Positions 1 through 7,340 of a stretch of DNA of 48,595 bases are shown here, piece by piece. A program made the position numbers and the translations under genes. This DNA is from an uncultured Collinsella sp. Lineage in GTDB: Bacteria; Actinomycetota; Coriobacteriia; Coriobacteriales; Coriobacteriaceae. The notes below the pieces were generated by a model. That model saw nothing but the letters and a program-made list of their open reading frames with translations. It ran no database searches and had not been told where the DNA came from. Where the stretch lies: assembly GCA_900758885.1 (NCBI GenBank), contig CAAETD010000075.1:1-48595 (forward strand). Reading direction: 5' to 3'. Within the stretch, counting starts at the first letter, position 1; every line of letters begins with the position of its first letter.

Positions 1-360
1 CCGAGCGACCTGAACACCGAGATCAACGGCCTCAAGGTGTCCATCACCTACGCCAAGGACGCTCTTGCCACCGACCCGGTAACCCCGGATCAGCCTGGTA
101 CTCCTGAGCAGCCCGGTACTCCTGAGCAGCCCGGTACCCCCGAGCAGCCCGCTAAGCCCGAGCAGCCCACCACCAAGCCCGAGAAGCCTGGCAAGTCGGA
201 CACCACGACCACGGTAACCACCAACAAGACGAACACCAAGGGCGGCCTGCCCACCACCGGTGATCGTTTTGATGGCCGCATGGTGGCCGCATTCGCCATC
301 GCTGGCGTTGCCGTCATCTCCGCGGGCGGTTACTTCCTCTACCGTCGCAATAAGGAGTAA
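1..360 (+). CDS. C-terminal part of an LPXTG-type cell-wall anchored surface protein (5' end outside window)
   Basis: The frame is open from the first base, so only the C-terminal 119 residues are seen. They hold a Pro/Glu/Gln-rich stretch with the unit PGTPEQ repeated three times, then a Lys/Thr-rich spacer, a sortase signal LPTTG, a hydrophobic segment (AAFAIAGVAVISAGGYFL) and a short basic tail RRNKE. This is the classic sorting signal: sortase cuts inside LPTTG and links the protein to peptidoglycan, with the Pro-rich part spanning the wall. The ligand-binding or enzymatic part lies upstream of the window, so the function (adhesin, pilin or other) cannot be told. A hairpin terminator follows directly. 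Confidence 0.9.
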   Translation, partial: PSDLNTEINGLKVSITYAKDALATDPVTPDQPGTPEQPGTPEQPGTPEQPAKPEQPTTKPEKPGKSDTTTTVTTNKTNTKGGLPTTGDRFDGRMVAAFAIAGVAVISAGGYFLYRRNKE

Positions 361-367
361 CGTCTTA

Positions 368-419
368 GCTGAGCGGACAAGGCAGCAATGGCAGCCTCGC
401 CCGCTCAGCCCGCTCTTTT
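368..419 (+). terminator. Rho-independent terminator after the surface protein
   Basis: GCTGAGCGG (368-376) pairs perfectly with CCGCTCAGC (401-409) and is followed by CTCTTTT. It starts 8 bases after the stop codon of the LPXTG protein. Confidence 0.65.
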
Positions 420-423
420 GACC

Positions 424-461
424 GGCGGGAAACCCGCCTGAAATCTTTTTAAAAAAGATTT
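424..461. other. Two small inverted repeats in the gap before the tryptophan leader
   Basis: GGCGGG/CCCGCC (424-429/433-438, loop AAA) is followed by an A/T palindrome with arms AAATCTTTTT (441-450) and AAAAAGATTT (452-461). They could be a second terminator or an AT-rich promoter-proximal element. No role can be assigned from sequence alone. Confidence 0.35.
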
Positions 462-483
462 CCCCGCACACACTTCGCTGTGC

Positions 484-489
484 TATAGT
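484..489 (+). promoter_or_regulatory. Possible -10 box (TATAGT) of the tryptophan transporter transcript
   Basis: TATAGT lies 59 bases before the leader-peptide start, a fitting place for the start of an attenuator transcript. No convincing -35 box is seen 16-18 bases upstream, so this is tentative. Confidence 0.35.
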
Positions 490-547
490 GCAGCGCAACA
501 GTAACTAGGTGCGACCGCGCCACGGCATCACGAAAGGAGCCACCAAC

Positions 548-616
548 ATGAAGAACACGATGAAGTCTCTCAACAACTGGTGGTGGCGTGATGCGAATAC
601 GATCGGTCGACAGTGA
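548..616 (+). CDS. Tryptophan leader peptide (22 aa, three consecutive Trp codons)
   Basis: A 22-codon frame, too short for routine gene calling, starts with ATG at 548 behind GAAAGGAG (about 532-539) and ends at TGA 614-616. It reads MKNTMKSLNN-WWW-RDANTIGRQ. Codons 11-13 (578-586) are three TGG in a row, which is very unlikely by chance in a short frame with its own ribosome site. By analogy with trp-operon leaders, ribosome stalling at these codons when charged tRNA-Trp is scarce would change folding of the downstream RNA. The next gene is a TrpP-like uptake component, which supports the reading. The peptide itself probably has no other function. Confidence 0.85.
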   Translation: MKNTMKSLNNWWWRDANTIGRQ

Positions 617-683
617 GTCCCTCACGCCTGTTTTTGCGCTCTAGGTGATTGGAAGGCCTCCGGTTTCGACCGGGGGCCTTTTT
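585..683 (+). promoter_or_regulatory. Transcription attenuator of the tryptophan transporter gene
   Basis: Hairpin 1:2 pairs GGCGTGA (585-591, overlapping the last Trp codon) with TCACGCC (622-628), spanning the leader stop codon. The terminator hairpin pairs GGCCTCCGGT (655-664) with ACCGGGGGCC (669-678), one G-U pair, loop TTCG, followed by TTTTT. A stalled ribosome at 578-586 would mask the left arm of the first hairpin and free 622-628. The competing antiterminator pairing is not obvious by eye; a partial match of 622-629 to AGGTGA (about 642-647) is the only candidate. Confidence 0.75.
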
Positions 684-760
684 CTATCTCGAGCCCGATC
701 GCATTCGCATCACGCGCCTCCGCTTTTCTCTTGCACCCCCATTCCGAAAGGATTTTCACC

Positions 761-1333
761 ATGTCTCAGAACACCACCGCCGCCCAGCCCCGCACCGTCC
801 AGACCGCCGACCGCGGCAAACTCGACGTCCGCGCCCTCGTCCTGCTCGCCATCCTGCTCGCGGCAGGCTTCATCCTCAACTTCACCGTCGGCAAGGCCAT
901 CTCGGGCATCTCGGGCGGCATGATCAGCCCCGAGTTCATCATCTCGGCCTTCTGCCTCACCATCCTGGTCGTTCGTCCCAACATCGGCCAGGCGCTCGTC
1001 ATTGGCCTCATCTCGGCTGCCGTGATCCAGATCACCACCACTTCGCCGTTCGTCGATTTTGCCGCCGAGGGCATCGCCGCCATGCTCATGGCCGGCATCG
1101 TCAACGCCGCCGGCAAGAACGGTCAGGTCAAGCCAGCCATCGCCATTGTCGCAACCTTCCTGACCACCTTTGTCTCCGGCGTCATCTTCATGATCATCAA
1201 GATGGCCATGCTCGGCGTGGTCGGCGAACTCGCCGCCGCCATGCTGCCCGTCGTTGCCATGACCGCCGTCTTTAACGCCATTCTGGTCGGCGCCCTCTAC
1301 CTGCCCATCCAGAAGGCTCTTAGACTCAACTAA
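761..1333 (+). CDS. trpP: TrpP-like tryptophan uptake protein, probable ECF S component
   Basis: This 190-residue protein is almost entirely hydrophobic, with about five to six predicted membrane segments after a polar N-terminus. Size and composition fit the TrpP-type S components of energy-coupling factor (ECF) transporters, which bind the substrate in the membrane. The start ATG at 761 has AAAGGA nine bases upstream. A leader peptide with three Trp codons and an attenuator precede it, and a double ECF ATPase and an EcfT follow, so tryptophan is the likely substrate. The 214-base gap before the ATPase gene holds a structured repeat, so the ATPase and EcfT genes may also have their own promoter and serve other S components. 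Confidence 0.75.
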   Translation: MSQNTTAAQPRTVQTADRGKLDVRALVLLAILLAAGFILNFTVGKAISGISGGMISPEFIISAFCLTILVVRPNIGQALVIGLISAAVIQITTTSPFVDFAAEGIAAMLMAGIVNAAGKNGQVKPAIAIVATFLTTFVSGVIFMIIKMAMLGVVGELAAAMLPVVAMTAVFNAILVGALYLPIQKALRLN

Positions 1334-1339
1334 CCCGCT

Positions 1340-1442
1340 CGGCTTTACGAGCCACCCCATCTTGGCGTTCATTCGTCGCTCGCGTACCCAAGTACGCTTC
1401 GCTCCTCTTTCTCGCGCCAACCTGGGGCCCCTCGTAAAGCCG
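1340..1442 (+). repeat. About 100-nt hairpin repeat, copy A
   Basis: The ends CGGCTTTACGAG (1340-1351) and CTCGTAAAGCCG (1431-1442) are perfect 12-base complements. Inside, CCCCA/TGGGG and TGGCG/CGCCA also pair, and the tip is GCGTAC/GTACGC. The core is nearly identical to the reverse complement of 27201-27300 (copy B), while the outer stems differ in sequence but still pair. It lies between the trpP-like gene and the ECF ATPase gene and could act as a terminator or processing site there. Confidence 0.8.
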
Positions 1443-1487
1443 TCTCCGTGCTTCACCACCAAAAACTGTCCCAAACGACTAGCTTTT

Positions 1488-1527
1488 GGGGACGTTCTTA
1501 AACGACTAGTCATTAAAGAACGTCCCC
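1488..1527. repeat. Perfect 12-bp inverted repeat before the ECF ATPase gene
   Basis: GGGGACGTTCTT (1488-1499) and AAGAACGTCCCC (1516-1527) are perfect complements around a 16-base loop. The words AAACGACTAG also occur twice, at about 1473-1482 and 1500-1509. It looks like an intergenic repeat of the REP type or an operator 21 bases before the start codon. Confidence 0.6.
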
Positions 1528-1547
1528 AATGACTATGAAAGGTATCC

Positions 1548-3299
1548 ATGGAAACGATCATCAACGTCGACGATGTCTCGTTCTCCTATGGCACGCAGAC
1601 CGAGCAAGCGCTCAGCCACATCTCGCTCAGCGTGAACAAGGGAGATTTCATCGGCATCATCGGACCCTCGGGCGCCGGCAAGTCCACGCTTGCCGCCTGT
1701 CTGTCGGGCGCCGTGCCCCACCACTACACCGGCACGTTCTTTGGGTCCGTCATGGTCGACGGCCACGACACCTGCGAAGTCTCGCTCACCGACGTGTCGC
1801 AAATCGTCGGCAGTGTGCTGCAGGATATCGACACGCAGATGGTCGCTTCGGTCGTCGAGGACGAGATGCTCTTTGGCCTCGAGAACTTTGGCGTTCCCCA
1901 CGACCAGATCAAGCAGCGCGTGAGCGAAACTCTCGAGACCGTCGGCATCAGCGACCTGCGCGACCGCGAGATCGCCACCCTCTCGGGCGGACAGAAGCAA
2001 AAGGTAGCCATCGCCGCCATCCTCGCCATGCGTCCGCGCGTCTTGGTTCTCGACGAGCCCACCGCGGCACTCGACCCCGCCAGCTCCACGTTGGTCTTCG
2101 AGACGCTGCGTGAGGCAAACCGCGCACTTGGAATCACCATCGTCGTCGTCGAGCAAAAGGTCGCCCTGCTCTCGGAGTACTGCAACCGCGTGCTCGTGCT
2201 CAACCATGGCGAAATCGCGCTGCAGGGCGAGCCACACGAGGTCTTCGCGCATACCGACGAGCTCCGTGCCATCGGCGTCGACTGCCCTCGCGTCACGCGT
2301 ATCTTCAATAGCCTCGAGGCCGATGGCCTGGTAAGCGGTACCCCCTGCTTGGATGTCGATGAGGCCGAGCGCATGATTTCGGGCATCGTCGACCCCGCAC
2401 GCGCGGCTATCGAAGCCCAGGCGCCCGCCGGTTCCCCGCATGCACCGTCGTTGCGCCCTCATGCCAAGGACGCCGAACCCGTACTCACCTTCGACCATGT
2501 TGAGTTTGCCTATCCCAATGGCGGCGCCGCCGTACACGACCTTAGCCTGACGCTCTATCCCGGCGAGCTCGTGGGCATCGTCGGCCAAAACGGCGCCGGC
2601 AAGACCACGCTCACCAAACTGCTCACAGGCCTGCTTAAGCCCGCCTCGGGCAGCGTGCGCGTCACGGGACTGGATACCGCAGCCGTTCCCACGAGCCGCA
2701 TCGCTCGCGAGGTCGCGACCCTCTTCCAAAACCCCGACCGCCAGATCTGCAAGGACACCGTGCTCGACGAGGTCGCCTTTGGCCTGGAGCTTGCCGGCAT
2801 CGACCGTGCCGAGGCGCTGCGTCGCGCCCAGCTCGTCATCGACCGCTTTGGCTTGCCGGCCGACGAGGCGCCCTTCTCGCTCTCGCGCGGTCAGCGACAA
2901 ATGGTGGCGCTTGCCTCCGTCGTAGTGGTTGAGCCCAAGATCGTCGTGCTCGACGAGCCCACGAGCGGCCTTGATTACCGCGAGTGCATGACCGTCATGG
3001 AAACGGTGCGCACCATGGCCGAGCGCGGTTGCGCCGTTATCATGGTCTGCCACGATATGGAAGTCGTCTCCGACTTTGCCGAGCGCATTGTGGTAATGGC
3101 CGACGGTCGCATCCTCGACCGCGGCCGCACGCACGAGCTATTCTCGAACATCGATCTCATGCGGCGTGCCTACGTGGAGCCTCCCCAGGTTATTGAACTC
3201 TCGCGCCGTCTGGCATCTTCCGTCTCGCCCGCTTTTGCGCAGGTGAGCGAGGTCACCGATGTCGTTCGAATTGCCAAGGAGATGGTCCACCGTGGTTAA
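1548..3299 (+). CDS. ECF transporter ATPase, two ABC domains fused (583 aa)
   Basis: Both ABC halves are complete. Domain 1 has Walker A GPSGAGKST (residues 39-47), signature LSGGQKQ and Walker B VLVLDEPTAALD. Domain 2, from about residue 300, has GQNGAGKTT, the altered signature LSRGQRQ and IVVLDEPTSGLD. Most ECF modules use two separate ATPases (EcfA and EcfA'); here both lie in one chain. ATP hydrolysis drives toppling of the S component through EcfT. The ATG at 1548 has GAAAGG upstream. The stop overlaps the EcfT start by 8 bases, which implies translational coupling. The module may be dedicated to tryptophan (the S gene is upstream) or shared with S components elsewhere. Confidence 0.92.
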   Translation: METIINVDDVSFSYGTQTEQALSHISLSVNKGDFIGIIGPSGAGKSTLAACLSGAVPHHYTGTFFGSVMVDGHDTCEVSLTDVSQIVGSVLQDIDTQMVASVVEDEMLFGLENFGVPHDQIKQRVSETLETVGISDLRDREIATLSGGQKQKVAIAAILAMRPRVLVLDEPTAALDPASSTLVFETLREANRALGITIVVVEQKVALLSEYCNRVLVLNHGEIALQGEPHEVFAHTDELRAIGVDCPRVTRIFNSLEADGLVSGTPCLDVDEAERMISGIVDPARAAIEAQAPAGSPHAPSLRPHAKDAEPVLTFDHVEFAYPNGGAAVHDLSLTLYPGELVGIVGQNGAGKTTLTKLLTGLLKPASGSVRVTGLDTAAVPTSRIAREVATLFQNPDRQICKDTVLDEVAFGLELAGIDRAEALRRAQLVIDRFGLPADEAPFSLSRGQRQMVALASVVVVEPKIVVLDEPTSGLDYRECMTVMETVRTMAERGCAVIMVCHDMEVVSDFAERIVVMADGRILDRGRTHELFSNIDLMRRAYVEPPQVIELSRRLASSVSPAFAQVSEVTDVVRIAKEMVHRG

Positions 3300-4038
3300 C
3301 GTCATCGACTACATGCCGGGCGATACGCTGCTGCATCGCCTGAATCCCGTCGTCAAACTGGGCCTCGCCGCCGCCATCATCATCGGCATCTTCTTGTCCG
3401 ACACCTACGTGGCGCTGCTGGGCTTTTTGGCACTCACCCTTGCGCTGGGTGCCTATGCCGGCGTCGTCGACCGTCTGTTCTCGCTGCTCAAGTTGCTGAT
3501 TCCGCTCGCGCTTATCATGCTGGTGCTCCAGCTGGCCTTTATGCGCGATGGCAACGTGGTGTGGGGCTTTATCACCGACACGGGTCTCATCACGGGATCG
3601 AAGGCCTGTCTGCGCCTGCTGGGTGTGGCGTTACCACTCATCCTCATGCTCATGGTGACCAAGCTCAACGACCTTGCCAACGCCTGCGTCGAGGTGCTGC
3701 ACGTGCCGTATCGCTATGCCTTCACCTTTACCACGGCGCTGCGCTTCGTGCCGGTGTTTGGTCAGGAGATGAACGCCATCATGGAGGCGCAGACCGCACG
3801 CGGCGTCGAGTACGACACCAAGAACCCCATTAAGAAGCTTAAGCTCATGCTGCCACTGTGCGTGCCGCTGCTCATCTCAAGCGTGGGCAAAACCGATGCC
3901 ACAGCCTTGGCGGCAGAACAACGCGGCTTCTATCTGCGTACGCGCGCCAGCTCGTACAAGCGCTACCCCATCAAGGGCCTAGACATCGCCGTGCTCATCG
4001 TCAGCATCGCCCTCATCGCCATCGGCTTCCTGTTCTAG
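3292..4038 (+). CDS. ecfT: ECF transporter transmembrane component EcfT (248 aa)
   Basis: EcfT is the membrane scaffold that couples the ATPases to the S component. The protein has about five to six hydrophobic segments and the two Arg-Gly coupling motifs of the family: TARGVE in the middle and EQRGFY further on. I chose GTG at 3292: it overlaps the ATPase stop, has AAGGAG ten bases upstream, and begins with VNVIDYMPGD, a usual family start. An in-frame upstream extension to 3259 would lie wholly inside the ATPase gene. The gene ends the operon, with a strong terminator 30 bases after the stop. Confidence 0.9.
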   Translation: MVNVIDYMPGDTLLHRLNPVVKLGLAAAIIIGIFLSDTYVALLGFLALTLALGAYAGVVDRLFSLLKLLIPLALIMLVLQLAFMRDGNVVWGFITDTGLITGSKACLRLLGVALPLILMLMVTKLNDLANACVEVLHVPYRYAFTFTTALRFVPVFGQEMNAIMEAQTARGVEYDTKNPIKKLKLMLPLCVPLLISSVGKTDATALAAEQRGFYLRTRASSYKRYPIKGLDIAVLIVSIALIAIGFLF

Positions 4039-4067
4039 TTCACTACCGACAGCAACCGCCCAACGCA

Positions 4068-4104
4068 AAAGGCCTCGGCTCGCACCAAACGAGCCGAGGC
4101 CTTT
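4068..4104. terminator. Strong bidirectional terminator between ecfT and the racemase gene
   Basis: AAAGGCCTCGGCTCG (4068-4082) and CGAGCCGAGGCCTTT (4090-4104) form a perfect 15-bp stem with a 7-base loop. The A and T ends let it work for both converging operons. Confidence 0.9.
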
Positions 4105-4163
4105 ACTGTTTCACCAGATAAAACCTACCAATATTAACCTGTCCCTTTTTGGCAGATCGGAAG

Positions 4164-4910
4164 CTAGAGGCGGTAGGGAGCACCGCAACGGATGATGGAT
4201 TCGCGCACCAGGACGTCCATGGCGTCGAGGGTGATCTCGGGCATCTCTCGGTACTTCTGCAGCACCGAGAGCTCGGTGCAGGCCAGAATGACGCGGTCGC
4301 AGCCGCTACGGGCGAACTCCCACATCACGCGGTCGAACTTATCCATATCGGGCTCACGTCCGGCCTTCACATCATCGTAGATAAGCGACATCACATCGTT
4401 CTGACGTTTCTCGCTGGGATAGACGACCTCAACACCCGCAGCCTTACATTCGCGGCCGTAGACGCCCGCGCCCACGGTGCCATCGGTTCCCATAATGCCA
4501 ATCTTGTGCACCGGCTCGGCCGGCATACTCAGGTTGGGGTCGAACTCGCACTCCCCCATCACCGCACCCGCAAGGGCATAGCGCACCGACTCACGCGGCA
4601 TGTGGATAATCGGCACCTTCGTAAACGACTGGATCTGGTCATAGAAGTAGTGTGACGTGTTGCAGGGAATGGCAATGTGTGCACAGCCCAGCGACTCGAG
4701 TGCCTGGGCGCACTCTTTCATGGTCGCCAGCAGCTTGGCATGCTCGCCGGTCTTAATGGCCAGCGTGCGGTCGGGCATGGTCGACTTGGAGAGTACCACC
4801 ATGTCGATATGTTCCTGATCGCAGGCAGCAGCCGTATGACGCACCACCTGGTCGTAGTAATACGACGTGGCCTCGGCGCCCATGCCGCCGATAACTCCCA
4901 GCTTTTCCAT
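4164..4910 (-). CDS. Aspartate/glutamate racemase family protein (probable aspartate racemase)
   Basis: The 248-residue protein starts EKLGVIGGMG and carries the two active-site cysteines of the Asp/Glu racemase family, in IPCNTSH and ILACTELS. These act as the acid/base pair without PLP. The ATG at 4910 follows AAGGAGGCGGCG; in-frame codons further upstream lack a ribosome site. The gene is downstream of, and probably co-transcribed with, an ATP-grasp ligase resembling D-aspartate ligases, so D-aspartate for peptidoglycan is the likely product. Glutamate or another amino acid cannot be excluded. Confidence 0.85.
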   Translation of the reverse strand: MEKLGVIGGMGAEATSYYYDQVVRHTAAACDQEHIDMVVLSKSTMPDRTLAIKTGEHAKLLATMKECAQALESLGCAHIAIPCNTSHYFYDQIQSFTKVPIIHMPRESVRYALAGAVMGECEFDPNLSMPAEPVHKIGIMGTDGTVGAGVYGRECKAAGVEVVYPSEKRQNDVMSLIYDDVKAGREPDMDKFDRVMWEFARSGCDRVILACTELSVLQKYREMPEITLDAMDVLVRESIIRCGAPYRL

Positions 4911-4994
4911 CGCCGCCTCCTTGGTGACGCTTGCGCAATTGCGCGTATCATACCCGCGCCCGCCCGATGCAAACCGGACGGGCGCCGCGCTCAT

Positions 4995-6251
4995 CTACTT
5001 GTAATACGTCTTGAACAGCTTAAAGTGGCGCAGCTTGGTGTGCCACATGCGCAGCCAGCGGTTAAAGACAAAGTCGCCCTTCATAAACGAAGGGTCGGCG
5101 CCCTTGCCTTCCTTGTCCAGGCGATGCACCTTAGCGCGCAGCTCGGGATCCTTGACGTACTTGTCGACGACGCCCATGGGGACGACCATCCACAGGGCCT
5201 CGTCCTGAGCCGTCACAAACTCCGGCTCAAACGGACGGTTGAACACATACTCGTCCACCACATACTTGGCAACGTTAAAGCCGCTGTTGGTAACGTAGTA
5301 GTTGCTGCGGCCCTGGCGCGTGTTGAAATCGAAGAACTTAAACGAGCCGTCGCGCTCGTCGTACTTAACGTCAAAGTTGGAATAGCCCACAAAGTGAAGG
5401 TCCTCGAGCAACTTGCGCACGCCGCCCATGAGCTCGTCGTTGGGCTCGGTAATGATACAGGCATGGTTGCCGACACCGTGGGGCTGATGCTCCTCGAGCA
5501 GCACATGGCCCAGGCACATCATGCGGACCTTACCGTTGCGGTCGGAATAGCTGGTGAGCACGCGCATGTACTCGTCGTTGCCGGGCACGCGATCCTGCAA
5601 GATCAGGTCGTCGGTGTAGCCGCTGGCATACGAGTCGCGAATGACCTGTTCCAGCTCGGCGCGGTCGGCAATCTCATAGGCCTTCTTCTGGCCCTCGAAC
5701 TCATGCTGCCACCACATGATGCCGTCAGAAGGCTTCAGAATCATCGGGTAAGGAAAATCGATCTGGTCGAGCACTTCGGCAGGCGCCTCACCCTGGGCAT
5801 TGAGCATCGCCTTGGTAAAGGTAAACGTGTGCGGATAGGGCACGCCATGCTTCTCGCACAGCTCGTAGAAGATCTCCTTCTTCTGGCACTGCTCGAGCAT
5901 GCTGTAGGACGCGTAGGGAGCGACGATGTTATCCGCCAGCTCATGAGCATCCTTGGCTTGAGCCACGAGAGCGACATAGTTGTCGCCGCAGCCCACAAGG
6001 ACAATAGTCTTGTCGGCATGCGCTTGGGCAATGCCGTTGACGGTTTTGAGCATCACGGGCATGGTGTCGATATCCACGTTGGGCGTGTAGTCGATAATCT
6101 GGCTGCGGTACGCGGGACCCGTCTGATACTTGCCAAAGACCAGACTCTTGACCTGGTACTCCTCGTAGAAGGCGCGCGCCACCGAATAGGCGTTGATGTC
6201 GCCACCAAGCAGCACGGGAATGAACTCGCGCTCTGTAAATTGCAATGCCAT
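4995..6251 (-). CDS. ATP-grasp carboxylate-amine ligase, D-aspartate ligase-like (418 aa)
   Basis: The N-terminus EFIPVLLGGDINAYSVAR, the central MMCLGHVLLEE and the metal-binding end of the ATP-grasp fold, DFNTRQGRSNYY, are like those of the D-aspartate ligase of Enterococcus faecium (Aslfm). That enzyme adds D-Asp to the side-chain amine of residue 3 of the peptidoglycan stem and is encoded next to an aspartate racemase, as here. No signal peptide is seen, so it acts in the cytoplasm on the UDP-precursor. The ATG at 6251 follows AGGAAG. The racemase gene starts 84 bases after the stop. Exact substrate is inferred from family and context. Confidence 0.75.
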   Translation of the reverse strand: MALQFTEREFIPVLLGGDINAYSVARAFYEEYQVKSLVFGKYQTGPAYRSQIIDYTPNVDIDTMPVMLKTVNGIAQAHADKTIVLVGCGDNYVALVAQAKDAHELADNIVAPYASYSMLEQCQKKEIFYELCEKHGVPYPHTFTFTKAMLNAQGEAPAEVLDQIDFPYPMILKPSDGIMWWQHEFEGQKKAYEIADRAELEQVIRDSYASGYTDDLILQDRVPGNDEYMRVLTSYSDRNGKVRMMCLGHVLLEEHQPHGVGNHACIITEPNDELMGGVRKLLEDLHFVGYSNFDVKYDERDGSFKFFDFNTRQGRSNYYVTNSGFNVAKYVVDEYVFNRPFEPEFVTAQDEALWMVVPMGVVDKYVKDPELRAKVHRLDKEGKGADPSFMKGDFVFNRWLRMWHTKLRHFKLFKTYYK

Positions 6252-6473
6252 GGAAACTTCCTATCATGAACTGCCCACACAACGGGCGGTCTTTGCGCAA
6301 CTGATTTATTCTAGCGTGCCAAGCCGCCGGCGCCCAAAGCTCCACCGTATCTATGGCAATCGACGTAATCGTCCAGCACGAAGACGGCGCCCACCGTTGT
6401 ATGACAATGGGCAATGAACCTACCGTTGTTGTAGGATTCAGCATATTGACATCTTCGAGCGAAAGGCGCACAC

Positions 6474-7106
6474 GTGCCCCAAGACCATCCGACCGATAAT
6501 CCCATCCTCAATGCCGCGAGGCGCGAGCTGGCGGAACGTGCGAAAGCGACCGCTCCCCTGTGCACGGCAAACGACGCCTACAACGGACCCGCCCGCATCG
6601 TCTCGATCAACACGTCGGCACACAAGGGCACGCGCAAGTCGCCCGTCGCCGACGGGCACGACACCGTTATAGAGCAATTTGGCCTCGCCTCCGACGCACA
6701 CGCCGGGCATTGGCACCGCCAGGTCTCTTTTTTAGCCGCGGAGTCCATCCAGACGGCGGAGGCACGCGGGCTCGATGTGCACGAGGGCGACTTTGGCGAG
6801 AACTTCACAACCCAGGGCCTCAACCTGCTCTCGCTCCCCCTGGGAACGCAGCTCAAGCTTGGAAGCGACGTGATCGTCGAAATCAGTCAGATCGGCAAGG
6901 TCTGCCACACACGCTGTGCCATCTACTATCTTGCCGGCGACTGCATCTTTCCCCACGAGGGCGTTTTTGGCGTGGTACTAAAGGGTGGAGAGGTCTACGC
7001 CGGCGATGATATCCAGGTAATCAAACTCGGCGACGGCACCTGTTCGTTCACCCCTGCCGAGGCCATCGAAGAGATTGAGCAGGCTCGCCAGAAGGGCACG
7101 CTGTAG
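6474..7106 (+). CDS. MOSC-domain protein (210 aa)
   Basis: The protein matches the MOSC fold: GDFGENFTTQG at residues 106-116 and a Cys-rich GKVCHTRCAI (Cys144, Cys148) with Cys157. MOSC proteins bind molybdenum cofactor or carry sulfur, and stand-alone members occur in anaerobes with Mo enzymes; no Mo enzyme is seen in this window. The start is GTG at 6474 with GAAAGG upstream. Its 5' leader (6389-6435) can form two small hairpins, GCCCA/TGGGC and CCTAC/GTAGG, whose role is unknown. It reads away from the D-Asp ligase operon. Confidence 0.8.
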   Translation: MPQDHPTDNPILNAARRELAERAKATAPLCTANDAYNGPARIVSINTSAHKGTRKSPVADGHDTVIEQFGLASDAHAGHWHRQVSFLAAESIQTAEARGLDVHEGDFGENFTTQGLNLLSLPLGTQLKLGSDVIVEISQIGKVCHTRCAIYYLAGDCIFPHEGVFGVVLKGGEVYAGDDIQVIKLGDGTCSFTPAEAIEEIEQARQKGTL

Positions 7107-7172
7107 TTGTAAAACCCCACGTTGAGATGGCTTTTACAGCCTTAAACTCCTCTCAAACAGGGCTCTGTAACG

Positions 7173-7298
7173 TTAAAGTTGAACTCTATGGTTTCTCAAC
7201 AATTCACCATTTCTGCAGGTCAAGGCCAAAGCCTCAAGTTCAACTTGACCCTTTGGAACCTTTAAGGTTCAAGTTGAGGTCGAAAGCAGTAGTAGAAT
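7173..7298 (+). promoter_or_regulatory. Promoter region with three related TTCAAGTTGA-like boxes
   Basis: Three copies of one word in alternating orientation precede the secreted hydrolase gene: AAAGTTGAAC (about 7175-7184), the palindrome TCAAGTTCAACTTGA (7234-7248) and GGTTCAAGTTGAGG (7266-7279). A -10-like TAGAAT sits at 7293-7298, so the last box overlaps the expected -35 region. This is the pattern of a multi-site operator. The binding protein is unknown. Confidence 0.5.
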
Positions 7299-7340
7299 AC
7301 CGTTCGAACCATAACCCACGATTGATTGCAGAGGGACTGG

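Noticed and set aside
4677..6269. A 530-codon open frame antisense to the D-aspartate-ligase-like gene
   Set aside because: Its product is a repetitive Val/His/Leu/Arg-rich string typical of a frame opposite to a GC-rich gene; the minus-strand gene has clear motifs and a ribosome site.
6389..6435. Molybdenum-cofactor riboswitch before the MOSC gene
   Set aside because: Two small hairpins are present, but I cannot see the conserved core of the Moco RNA; no claim is made.
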